Below are positions 55,254 through 64,000 of a stretch of DNA of 64,000 bases, in pieces; position 1 is the stretch's first letter; every line of letters starts with the position of its first letter. Source of the stretch: Rhynchopus euleeides (taxonomy: Eukaryota > Euglenozoa > Diplonemea > Diplonemida > Diplonemidae); assembly GCA_963210315.1 (NCBI GenBank), contig OY723269.1, forward strand, positions 62,001 to 126,000. Direction: 5' to 3'. Below the pieces are notes generated by a model. It was not told the origin of the DNA, ran no database searches, and saw only the letters and a program-made list of their open reading frames with translations. The position numbers and the translations under genes were made by a program.

Positions 55254-56586
55254 CTACTCCTTGTCTTGGCGGCGGTTGCCCTGCTTCCCGCCGCTGCTCT
55301 GCGACTTTTTGCTGTCGACGAACTTCTGGACAGCCTGGTTGCCGTGCTGCATCGACTGTTCGATAAGCTCGCCCTCGGCAGGCATCAGCAAGCGGCACGC
55401 CGTCTGAACCACCCTGTGTTTGCGGGTGGGGGCGGTGGCCTCCCGTCCCACATTTGGCAATGCCCTGGTGGGAATGTGCGCACACCCATATCAACAAGGC
55501 AGGGTCGATTGTGATTGCCACACCAGACGCTGTCAGCTCCTGTGTGTATTGTCACTTGTGACAAGCTTCTTGCTGTGTTTGAAAAACCGGTCTTCCAACC
55601 GACGCGTGAACCCACCCAGCCCAGCCCCACTTCGACGGTTTACAATGCATACGAGGAACCGCACGTCTTGAGATCAGCGAACCTCAGCAGCATGCTGGAC
55701 TGCTGGATCACGCGCTCGAAGGTGTCATTCATGCAGTAGTTCATGATCCCCATCGCCTTCGACGAGATGCTGTACGTCGGGGGAGGGTCGGAATCTGCGT
55801 CGCCAGCTGCTGCCTTGACCGCAGTCTCGTTCAGCCTCTTCAGGACCTGTGTGCGTGCGGCGTGGGGGGGTGGGGGGTGGGGGGGAGGGGGGTGTCACGT
55901 TGCCCAGCCCCAGCCCCAGCAGAGCACAGCACACTCCCACAGCATACCCTGTGGATGAACAGCGACCACATTCGCGCTTGGCTCTGCTTCCGCGCGGGGC
56001 GGGACCTCTCTCCCGATGTGGAGCCAGTCGTAGTCTGCTGCGGGGTGTCGGTGTGTCGTGGTGTGGGCATTCAAACACAAGCTGGTCGAGCACTGCGTGT
56101 GTCAGGCGACATACCCTCCCGAACTCTTCGCCGCCCTGGCCGCGCCCCTTGCCCTTGCCTTTTCCCTTGCCCTTGCCCTTACCCTTGCCCTTCCCCTTTC
56201 CTTTGCCCTTGCCCTTGCCGACGCCGGCGGCGGACTGTGTTGGGGAGGAGGTGTGTGCGGTTGGCAAGCAGCTCAACTAACAATGTGGCAGAACACCGCA
56301 CCGCCTCGAAGCAATGTGGTGTCGTGGGGTGTGGGGGCGGGAGATCCCGTCAATAAAATACATCCCCAACACCGGCAAAACACAGCAAGGGTTCGCGGTG
56401 CCCACAGCGGGTGGGGCAGCGCGTGTGTGGCCCAGGCAGCTGCGCAAGGCATGGACATACCTTCCCCTTGCCCTTGCCCTTGCCTTTGCCTTTGCCGCCT
56501 TTCGCAATGCTCAGGTTGGAGAAGGGCAGGGCAGCACTGTTGCTGATAGACAGCACATCGTACTTCGGGGCCTCGCGTGTAGACAT
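55254..56586 (-). CDS. Divergent histone H2B variant with Gly-Lys-repeat N-terminal tail (5 exons)
   Basis: Exons: 56,586-56,461, 56,234-56,115, 56,034-55,948, 55,846-55,653 and 55,413-55,254; 228 residues. All four donors are GTATG(C/T), and phases close exactly. The histone fold is split over exons 3-5: ARMWSLFIHR-VLKRLNE (alpha1), SISSKAMGIMNYCMNDTFERV (alpha2, matching SSKAMGIMNSFVNDIFERI of animal H2B), then VVQTACRLLMP (matching EIQTAVRLLLP) and HGNQAVQKF (matching EGTKAVTKY). A ~19-residue acidic/Pro-rich insert sits between alpha1 and alpha2. The tail of about 110 residues holds two blocks of alternating Gly-Lys, split by intron 1. Canonical H2B has about 125 residues, so this is a specialised variant or a lineage-typical long form. 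It packages DNA in nucleosomes with H2A. The exon 3 acceptor is a NAGNAG (one optional Gln). Confidence 0.88.
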
Positions 56587-58243
56587 CGCACACCCGCCTC
56601 GTCGAGACGGCGCCTAGGCTTCGCCTGAAGCTCGGGCGCAACGCGACCTCCCGCCGCAGGTTGCCCACACACGTCAAGGTGAGGTGTGCCGGAGAGAAGC
56701 AAGCCAGCGACGTCTCCCAGTCACCACCACTCCCGCCACACAGGCAGGCACGGGATGCGCTTGTAGTGTAGAGCACGCTACCCGGATGGGGATGGTGTGT
56801 AGCGTGCCTTGCGCCTGGCACTGCTGTTAGGGATGTGTGGTGTGGCAGTCGAGGGCATGCCATCAGCAGAGATCGCTCGGAACAACGCTCCACTGAACAG
56901 CAAGCTCGGCACGTGAGGTGCGCTGCAGCGGAGGACGTCTCAAGAACAGATGTGTTCGAAAAAAAACAAACAGCTTCTTCTCGCTGACGCTTCCACACAA
57001 AAAGAACGGGCAGTTGTTTGTGCGCCAAATCCGGGCAAAACATAAGCAGGAGTCCTGCTACAGGACAAACACAAGGTTCGTCATTTCGGTGCGCCGCCCA
57101 ACAGCAACCCCCTCGTCCTGCACCTCTAAGGCAAACAAGATGAGGGCGAGAAGCGGGGTGGGTGCGGGGGTGGGGGGTGGGGCGGCGGCATGCCTGCAGG
57201 CTTGAGACTGCAGTGGTGTGTTTACACCATATGGCGTGGGACCGCGCTACCCACCCTCAGATGCGCGGTTCACACGGTTTCGTTCTTCTTTTTTTTGTAA
57301 GGAGAAGACCCTGCCGAGAAAAAGCGACAAGTTGAACAAGCCAACAAGTCAACAACAGCATTCGTACGGCGGACGTACGCACTGTGAGGCTGAGGCTGGG
57401 GCTGGAGCGAGCGGGAGCCCCGAGAATCGGGCCTGGCTCACACCCGGAAAGCGGGGGTGTGCCACTTTTAGATGAGAAAATCACATGACGCCACACCCGG
57501 ATGAATCGGGTGCGGCGCCCGAGATTTGAGGCTCCCGATTTCACTCCAGCCTCAGAGGCTGGGCCTCACAGTGTGGGAACACAGCAGTGGGGTGCAGTGG
57601 GGGGGAAGGGGGGCATAGCAAAGCTCCAGAGGATGCTGCCCAACGTTCAACAGCAAAACGCAATAAGAAATCGTACTCCTTTCGCTTTATTGTAGACACC
57701 CTGTCCAGCAACTGGGAGAACAGTTCCCGACTACTTTTTATTGAATCAGTCTCGTGTGTGAAAAGTGGCAGGGATACGGTAACAGACACTGCGGTCGACT
57801 GAGAGAAGAGCAGACAAACACGCAGCAACACTACCACCCACAGACGCATGGTCCACACGGTTTTTGTTTCAGGGGACAACATAATAGCAAGCACCGTGGG
57901 GGGGGATGGCGAAGCCATCGCCCCCAGGTGTGTACATCGGACGTACATGAGAACACTGCAGTAAGGGGTGCAGTGAGGGAAGGGAAGGGAGGGAGGGAGG
58001 GGAGGGGGGATGCCAGGATGGGGGCCACTTCGGAGGCTGTGAGTTATGCAACAGATGGTGAGGGTAGCTTGTCTGCAGCAGCACTGACCGAGAGGGGCCG
58101 TGGCAATGGGGATGCTCTCGTCTTCGTGTCGGGCCTCGGGACCCGTGTCTCGCCCCTGGAGGCCATCTATATCGTGTCAGGGGGTGTTATGAAATGAAGC
58201 GGTGGGACGGCTCAAGCTGCCCGGTTTAGTATTCGTCTTCGTC
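56587..58243. other. Intergenic between CCCH and H2B genes
   Basis: It contains one copy (56,996-57,134) of a direct repeat also present at 59,153-59,291. A minus-strand ORF from the ATG at 57,849 begins with a signal-peptide-like MRLWVVVLLRVCLLF and runs 102 residues without recognisable similarity; I leave it uncalled. Confidence 0.45.
56996..57134. repeat. 139-bp direct repeat, copy upstream of H2B
   Basis: 128 bases match 59,153-59,280 exactly; two mismatches follow and then nine more matches. Both copies start CACAAAAAGAACGGGCAG on the + strand and lie a few hundred bases upstream of a minus-strand start codon. The unit has no ORF of interest. Confidence 0.9.
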
Positions 58244-58960
58244 TTATTCCTCAAATTGGTATGCCGTGCTCCGCAGCAACCTGACCGCGCCGTGGGGGAT
58301 CGATCCCCACATGCAGACCTCTTTCGACGCGATGGCAAAGTTCGTCCCAGACGGGGGCTTCTTCTTCCCACTGAACTCCGCGTTGACATTCGCCCTCGTG
58401 GATACATCGTGGATGCAGTCAGGGTCAAGATCGTTCAAGTATATCTTCGCAACGCCATGCGCCCCGGAGTTGTGCTTGTACTGTTCCCCTTGCGCCTTTG
58501 TGGCGACGTCCCTGCAGTACGTCCCGGACACCCAGGGGTTCTTCTTGCGAAGGTTCGGCGGTACACCCTGGAGGTGCTGCGCGAGAGCCGTGCGGTTGTA
58601 TACCCCAGGCGGGCTCCCCCTGAGAATCCCGGACCCTTGCTTGATGTCGTCTGCCTCGCCCGGGCGCAGTGCACGGTAGACGATCCACCTGTCGCTCTCA
58701 TCGTCCTCAGTGTCGGTGAAGACTTCCTCCTCTTCCTCTTCCTCTTCCTCCTCTTCCTCTTCCTCCTCCTCATCATCATCATCCTCCACCTCGTGGTCCA
58801 CGTGCACGTAGCTGCAGCGGTCGCCGTTCCGGCAATGGCCCTGCGCGTAGAATTTGCACACCCTCGTGGAAGTACCCACGACAACGTTGTCGACATGTGT
58901 ATAGTTGCAGTTGCTTCCCTTCCTGCAGTGCCCCCGCGCGTGGAACCGACAGATGGGCAT
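58244..58960 (-). CDS. Tandem CCCH zinc-finger protein with ADP-ribosyltransferase-like C-terminal domain
   Basis: 238 residues, intronless, from the ATG at 58,960. Two adjacent fingers match C-X7-C-X5-C-X3-H (residues about 4-22 and 35-53), the RNA-binding type. A run of about 25 acidic residues, mostly Glu, follows. The C-terminal ~140 residues contain RWIVYRALRPGEADD, NPWVSGTYCRDVATKA, AKIYLNDLDPDCIHDVS and TNFAIASKEVCMWGSIP. Their order and spacing resemble the R, S-T and E strands of cholera-toxin-like ADP-ribosyltransferase folds found in many uncharacterised proteins. That assignment is by eye and moderate. CCCH fingers joined to an ART fold recall animal PARP12/13 in architecture only. 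The protein probably binds RNA; catalysis is unproven. Histone H2B lies downstream on the same strand. Confidence 0.72.
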   Translation of the reverse strand: MPICRFHARGHCRKGSNCNYTHVDNVVVGTSTRVCKFYAQGHCRNGDRCSYVHVDHEVEDDDDEEEEEEEEEEEEEEEEVFTDTEDDESDRWIVYRALRPGEADDIKQGSGILRGSPPGVYNRTALAQHLQGVPPNLRKKNPWVSGTYCRDVATKAQGEQYKHNSGAHGVAKIYLNDLDPDCIHDVSTRANVNAEFSGKKKPPSGTNFAIASKEVCMWGSIPHGAVRLLRSTAYQFEE

Positions 58961-59996
58961 TGTCCTCGCGGATAGATGTTGTGTTCCTGAGAGGTGGTGT
59001 GTTGAGGGGAGGCAGGGCGGCTATCTTCGCATATCCCAGTTCTCCATCTATTGTGTCACTGGCAGGAGTCATGTGTTGTGGGAAAAGTGCCACTTCAGTA
59101 CCACCACTCTTCCCCTACTCCTTGCACTTCGTGTGATGTGTTGATGATTCCGCACAAAAAGAACGGGCAGTTGTTTGTGCGCCAAATCCGGGCAAAACAT
59201 AAGCAGGAGTCCTGCTACAGGACAAACACAAGGTTCGTCATTTCGGTGCGCCGCCCAACAGCAACCCCCTCGTCCTGCACTGCTAAGGCAACCAGGAAGA
59301 GCTCCGCAAGGGATAGGGGAGCGTAGGGTGGGGTGGGGCGGGGCGGGGCGTCGTCAATCGTCCGTATTCTACCGTCGGCAACCCCCCTGCACTGGAGAAC
59401 CAATCGAGTGTCTGTCGACGATCTCATGAGGTGTGGGTGGACCCTGCCACACACCCGCTGCCGCCCAATTTCCACCAAAACCGCAAGAGGGGAAGAGTGG
59501 TGCCTGGCTTCGAGAACAGCTGGAGGAAACCCCTTCACCCTATGCCAGTGCCCAGCTCCCTCCCGTCGGGTTCGGTTTGCTGTGAGTTGAGTGCTTCCAG
59601 GCCCTCTCGCCTTGTGTGAAGGTTCAGAGAGGTGCGGGTCGCAGGCGGGTGAGTGGAGCAGCCGAGGACCGAGTCCTCCCAACAAGGCAGCAGGTTCCTC
59701 ACACTGAGTGTGTCTAAAGTGAAAAGGGGGCAGATAATCGCACGGGTATGCCAGGCCTTCATTCAGCCCGCACGTTTTGAGGTGCCCTCTTCGTGGCTGC
59801 ACGACGCTTTCGCCGCTCCGAACCCTTGCAAAAACAAAACAAATGCACCGTGCCAGGGAGACGACAAAGCTCTAAATCTGCTGTGATGCGGTGGCGCTTC
59901 CACAGACACACACCGGCACACAGAAGAGTGGGTATCACAATCTACAAAATCTAAATACATCCACGGCGGGAGTCAGAACGTACCCCCCCCCCCTCA
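58961..59996. other. Gene-free interval upstream of the CCCH gene
   Basis: It contains the second copy of the 139-bp direct repeat and a GATGCGGTGGCGC motif at about 59,885. No coding region is supported. Confidence 0.45.
59153..59291. repeat. 139-bp direct repeat, copy upstream of CCCH gene
   Basis: Partner of 56,996-57,134, same orientation, 2.16 kb apart. The two copies exactly bracket the CCCH gene. Confidence 0.9.
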
Positions 59997-60848
59997 GGGG
60001 TAGTCATAAGGAAAGGGGGTTTTTACCCCCGGGCCCCGGCTTATGGGCCCGGGCCCCGGATCAGGGGGAGGTTCGGGAACCGGGGCCCGGGTGACTTGCA
60101 GTGCACTCGGCACCCCAAACATGGGCGCAATTGGTTGTTTCGGGCTGGCAGAGTCCGGGGTAGTAAAAAATATCCAGTTTTTCCCTCCGGAAAAATACTC
60201 AGATCGGGTACACAAAGTGGCGAAAACCACTAGAAATGGAGCTGTTCGGACATGCCGAACCAGGGTGGCTGTGAAACCTTCGACCCGTGGAATCGCAATT
60301 TTCCCCCTCCATTGCACTTTTCGGAATCCATGCGGATCGCAGTGGGGTCATTTTGGTGGGATCGGTGCCAAGCTTCATCCATGTAATGCAGGTCTGATTC
60401 AGGCACTTTTGAAGGGAAATGGTGACTGGCAGGCGCTCGCCCACCCACACTACCCACCCAGCGGGACCCCCCTCACACATTTCCCAAAAACCCGTTCTTT
60501 TGAACGTTTGGAATCTGTGCGGATCGTGGTGGGGTCATTTTGGTCATGGGGCGCCAGTTTACACCCCTTATTGATGGCTCCCAATAGGCGGTATTCCTGA
60601 GGGAAACCCACCTACCAAGGCACCCCAGAACCCGGACCGGCGGTGCGATGGACCCAGCTCCACCAATTCCCCGAAAAATGGTCGCATTTGATCGCACGGA
60701 GCTCGTGGGGTCTGAGATTTTTTTCCGGCCCCGGAGGTAAATAGCTAGGTGAATGTCAAATCAGCCAAAAGAGTTTTTCAGCAAAAATCTCCCTTTAAAA
60801 AATCCGAGAAAATGTCCGGGGCCCGGGCCCCGGCTTATGACTACCCCT
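59997..60848. mobile_element. 852-bp element with 15-bp terminal inverted repeats
   Basis: It begins AGGGGTAGTCATAAG and ends with its exact inverse complement CTTATGACTACCCCT. Just inside both ends lie GGGCCCGGGCCCCGGCTTAT-type blocks in partly mirrored arrangement. The interior shows no intact ORF and differs in texture from its surroundings. It looks like a non-autonomous DNA transposon; a target duplication is not obvious because both flanks are C-rich. Confidence 0.7.
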
Positions 60849-61141
60849 GCCCCCCCTCCCCTCCCCCCTGCGGGACCCACGCAAGGAGTGAAACGACCCG
60901 CCAACACAGGCCAGGCTCAGGAATTCTGAGGAAAAAAGTCTCCGGGCCTTCGCTCAGACATGCAGAAAGCGAAGCAGCCACCCCACCCCCCTCCCATACG
61001 TTCACGCCCCCCACCCCCTCCCAATCAAAATATCCGGGCATGAAAGAAAGGGCCTGAATGGAGAACACGGGCCAGACAGCTAACACACACACGCCCATCG
61101 CCCTGCCCTCCCAACCCGCCTCACGGGCAGTCCCTTCTGTC

Positions 61142-63985
61142 TCACCACTTCCGGACGGATGTCGGGGGGGTGGGCACCTGGCCTGTGGCGTGCAGCAGCG
61201 TGAGCTGCTCCGAGGCCATCACCTTCGACATCGAGGAGGAGGAGGGCACGCGGTGTCGCATGGGCGAGATGCGGGACAGCGCCGGCCTGCTTGCATCCAG
61301 GGCGCTGCCGGAGGCTCCGCGATGGTCGTGAGGGCCTCCGTCGGCGGGCTTTGCAGACGACGGGGGGCCTGGCGGTGCAAAGCTTGTCCTGTCCCGCTGT
61401 GCGCTCATGTGGGATGAGGGGATGCGTTTGTTGCGTGGTGGCGACACGGCGCGCAGCGACGCGGCGAGGGAGCCTGCGGGTGTGGCTGCCGGTGGCGCCT
61501 TCGATGCGACGATGTCATCGACAGCCATCATGCGGTCGATCAGCTTGTTCAGCACAGACGACGTGTTCTGCATCTGCTTCTGTAAGGAGGCGATCGACGC
61601 GCCCACCTCGCGCTCGCCGTTCTTCGCCCCCTCCATGTGCTGTGCCAGCTCACGCCGCAGCGCGTCCAGCTCCTCCTGCAAGCGCACCTCCAGCTCGGAT
61701 GCGGCGCTGCGGGTGCGGCGCCTCTCCGAGAGGTCGGGGTCGTTGCTGCGCTCCCGCCGCACCTCCTGCTCGAGGGCGGCCACCTGGTCCTCCATCGCCC
61801 GCAGCCTGTCGCTGAGTGCCCCGTTGCGCTCCGCCAGCTGGCTGTTGGCGTGCTCCAGGTTGGCCCACCTCTCGATGTCCTCCTCCGTCGCCTGCTCGAG
61901 GCTGTGCGTCCTGCGCCTGCGGTATGCCGCCAGGCGGTTGTAGTGCTCCCGCACGAAGCCCTGTGCTGTGCGGCGCAGCAGGTATGCTACACTGCGTGTG
62001 TTGCGCTGCCTGCGGCGTGCCTTCTTGGCGCCCGCCAGCAGGCGGGTGTAGGCGGTGCGGAGGAGGCGGTCGCTGTGGCGCGAGGCAAGCACCGCGCCTG
62101 CCATGCGGCGGTTCATGTGCCGGAGGGTCACTGCGTTGAGCACAGGCAGGCCCGCCTGGTTGACATGACCCAGGCGGTACAGCCAAGACCGGTAGTAGCG
62201 TGCCAGCAGGGTCATGTGTGTCTTGCGCACCAGGAACTGTGCCTGCGATGTGTGGCGTGACATGCGCCTTCTGCGTGCCTTGCGTGAGGCGGCGTAGCCT
62301 GCGAGCTTGCCGTATGCTCGCCGCAGGAAGGCTGTGTCGGTGCGGTGCTGCAGCCGCAGCGCGTTGACGCGGTTGTGGTTGCGTTTCATCTGCCGCTCGC
62401 GGTGGAGGCGCAGTGCGCCGAAGTAGTCTGCAGCCAGGCGGCGGCGCGAGTTGGTGGCGAGGTGGAGGAGCGAGAGGCGCTGCGAGTGCAGCTGCTGCTT
62501 GCGGGCAGCCGTCTTGCAGCGCGTGACCTCCCCCAGCAGGCTCTCCACGACAGTCATGACCTGGCTCAGGTCGTCCTTCGACGCCATCTCGTTCAGCTTC
62601 TCGCGCCTGTTGTGCGCCAGCCCGTCGTAGTGCCGCTTCAAGAAGCGGCGGATGTTACGCTCCCGCAGCGACACGACACCCTCCAACGCCCTGCGCTGGT
62701 TGCGATGGTCCCGCGCATACCGTCGCAGCTTGTCGAAGACACGCCGCCCCATCACCTGCCACGACTTCTTCGCGAGGTCGTGCATCTTGGTCTGCTTGAT
62801 GCGCTGCTCCCGCCTCACATGAGGTGCATGCAGCTGCAGCTTGTTGTAGTACATCCGCAGCGTGGCCAGGGCAGACTTGTTCATGAGGTACCGCACGTTG
62901 CGCACAAAGCGCCGCACGAGGGTGCCACGCCTGCGCCGCTCCAGGAGGGCGCGGTAGTAGGGGCGCAGGTGCTCCGCCACGTTGCGCCTCTGCATCAGCT
63001 GCACCGTGCGCGCCAGCATGCGCTTCTGCCTGTCCTTCACCTGGCGCAGCTCCCGCAGCGCCACCGACAGCGTCTTGCCGCTCTGCTGTGTCACAGCATC
63101 CAGCACCTCGATGCCGCGCTGCGCCTGCTCCAGGCGGAGGTCCTTCTTGCGCCTGACGTTTGCCCGCAGCATGTCGTAGTGCCACCGGAAGAGCGACTGC
63201 TTCTCATTCTTCAGCAGAAGGTAGCGGAGGTGGCGACGGTGCCGCTGCTCCCTCTGGTGCACACGCCTGTGCTGCTGCAGGCGGTAGTGCATGCCCAGCC
63301 ACACCAGGTAGCAGCGCCGCAGCCGCGCAACATCCGTCTTGCGTCGCAGATAGTCCACGTTGGTCCGCCGCTTGATGCGGCGGGCCACACGCTGCTGCAC
63401 AAACAGGATCCACTGGTGGAGGCGGCTCCGAAGGATGCAGCGTGCAGTGCTCTGCAGCAGCATACGCACCTTGCGCTGCTGCGTGCGCTGCTTCCTGCGG
63501 GTGGCGACAAAGCGCTGAAGCGCTGTGAAATACCTCCTGCGCAGCGGGGCGCGCAAAATCATGGACAGCAGCAGGAAGTCTGCGCGCAGCCTGCGGAAGT
63601 CCAGCTTGTTGGCGGTGAACATGATGGCGCTGATCTCATTCGACAGCGACGACAGCTGCGACTGCGTCTCCCCCAGGGCCAGGGCGAGGCGCTCCGTCGA
63701 CCCCTGCAGCACCTGCTTCTCCTCGCGATCCCTCTCCAGCAGCGACATGATGTCCTGCACCGCCTCCGCCACACGCTTGTACTCATCCTCGAGCCACTTC
63801 AGGCGTGCCGCACGCTCCCTCTCCCCACGGGGGTGCACGCTGCCACCACGCCCGATGCTGTGCATCAGCTTCTCCCAATACCGTCGCAGCAGGGCACGGC
63901 GTGTGCATTCCATAAGGTACTGCACTGCTTTGTACCGAAGCCTGCGCCGCTCTTCAGGTGTGCGTGCCTGCTGCACGCCACCCAT
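61142..63985 (-). CDS. Sfi1-like Arg/Tyr-rich helical-repeat protein with C-terminal coiled coil
   Basis: 947 residues from the ATG at 63,985; only 15 bases of upstream sequence remain, so an earlier start or exon outside the window cannot be excluded. About 20 degenerate helical repeats carry a (L/F)xRx(Y/H)YxxL core, for example LLRRYWEKLM, HLRPYYRALL, FLKRHYDGLA and FVREHYNRLA (about 25-640), highly basic. The spacing resembles centrin-binding repeats of Sfi1, and similar Tyr-Tyr repeat proteins are common in trypanosomatid basal-body or flagellar sets (from memory). A long coiled coil follows (about 650-780, EHANSQLAERNGALSDRLRA), then a disordered Ser/Pro tail. A cytoskeletal or basal-body scaffold role is inferred. 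No introns are apparent. Confidence 0.7.
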   Translation of the reverse strand: MGGVQQARTPEERRRLRYKAVQYLMECTRRALLRRYWEKLMHSIGRGGSVHPRGERERAARLKWLEDEYKRVAEAVQDIMSLLERDREEKQVLQGSTERLALALGETQSQLSSLSNEISAIMFTANKLDFRRLRADFLLLSMILRAPLRRRYFTALQRFVATRRKQRTQQRKVRMLLQSTARCILRSRLHQWILFVQQRVARRIKRRTNVDYLRRKTDVARLRRCYLVWLGMHYRLQQHRRVHQREQRHRRHLRYLLLKNEKQSLFRWHYDMLRANVRRKKDLRLEQAQRGIEVLDAVTQQSGKTLSVALRELRQVKDRQKRMLARTVQLMQRRNVAEHLRPYYRALLERRRRGTLVRRFVRNVRYLMNKSALATLRMYYNKLQLHAPHVRREQRIKQTKMHDLAKKSWQVMGRRVFDKLRRYARDHRNQRRALEGVVSLRERNIRRFLKRHYDGLAHNRREKLNEMASKDDLSQVMTVVESLLGEVTRCKTAARKQQLHSQRLSLLHLATNSRRRLAADYFGALRLHRERQMKRNHNRVNALRLQHRTDTAFLRRAYGKLAGYAASRKARRRRMSRHTSQAQFLVRKTHMTLLARYYRSWLYRLGHVNQAGLPVLNAVTLRHMNRRMAGAVLASRHSDRLLRTAYTRLLAGAKKARRRQRNTRSVAYLLRRTAQGFVREHYNRLAAYRRRRTHSLEQATEEDIERWANLEHANSQLAERNGALSDRLRAMEDQVAALEQEVRRERSNDPDLSERRRTRSAASELEVRLQEELDALRRELAQHMEGAKNGEREVGASIASLQKQMQNTSSVLNKLIDRMMAVDDIVASKAPPAATPAGSLAASLRAVSPPRNKRIPSSHMSAQRDRTSFAPPGPPSSAKPADGGPHDHRGASGSALDASRPALSRISPMRHRVPSSSSMSKVMASEQLTLLHATGQVPTPPTSVRKW

Positions 63986-64000
63986 GCGTGTGTGGAGGTC

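Noticed and set aside
57541..57849. 102-residue minus ORF with a signal-peptide-like start
   Set aside because: No similarity, no conserved features after the hydrophobic start, and a simple-sequence C-terminus. It is not enough to call a gene.
1..64000. Spliced-leader RNA, rRNA or tRNA genes that would settle the taxon
   Set aside because: Scanned by eye on both strands without finding a convincing candidate; the taxonomic suggestion therefore stays an inference.

Overview
This window looks like nuclear DNA from a GC-rich protist. Its genes have spliceosomal GT-AG introns, its proteins are eukaryotic (HECT E3 ligase, histone H2B, GET1, COA6, TMEM65, nucleotide-sugar transporters), and repeats are abundant. 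Every host gene I can support, from 13.3 kb to 64 kb, lies on the minus strand. That one-way order, a very divergent histone H2B and an Arg/Tyr-rich helical-repeat protein of a kind common in trypanosomatids fit a euglenozoan, possibly diplonemid-like. This assignment is an inference; no spliced-leader or rRNA sequence is present to test it.

Layout. 0-11.4 kb: a complete non-LTR retrotransposon of about 9 kb (OTU-like, RT and restriction-like endonuclease domains) has inserted into a 41-bp satellite array. It is bounded by an 8-bp target-site duplication and ends in poly(A). The satellite resumes after it and reverses orientation at 10,077/10,078. 11.4-15.6 kb: decayed sequence with a broken CAP/laminin-G surface-protein gene and a SINE-like retroposon. 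15.6-21.6 kb: a compact minus-strand cluster, in transcription order COA6, GET1, an EF-hand/TMEM65 fusion and a DUF3431-like type II membrane protein. 21.6-31.8 kb: a repeat-dominated interval with GC-hairpin repeats, an AT-rich palindromic array, a dead retrotransposon 3' end, a fold-back element and a MITE. 31.8-64 kb: a second minus-strand cluster, in transcription order an Sfi1-like coiled-coil protein, a CCCH zinc-finger protein with an ADP-ribosyltransferase-like tail, a histone H2B variant, a PPR-like mitochondrial protein, two drug/metabolite-transporter superfamily proteins and a HUWE1/TOM1-type HECT ligase of about 3,600 residues.

Fifteen introns were deduced by eye from reading phase and homology. 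Thirteen begin GTATG, one GTATT and one GTGTG, and they range from 48 to about 440 bp. Several genes (COA6, GET1, H2B) consist only of short exons and are invisible to simple ORF calling. The host genes fall into mitochondrial biology (TMEM65, COA6, PPR), ER/Golgi membrane biology (GET1, two transporters, DUF3431-like), chromatin and protein turnover. They look like independent housekeeping genes rather than one pathway.
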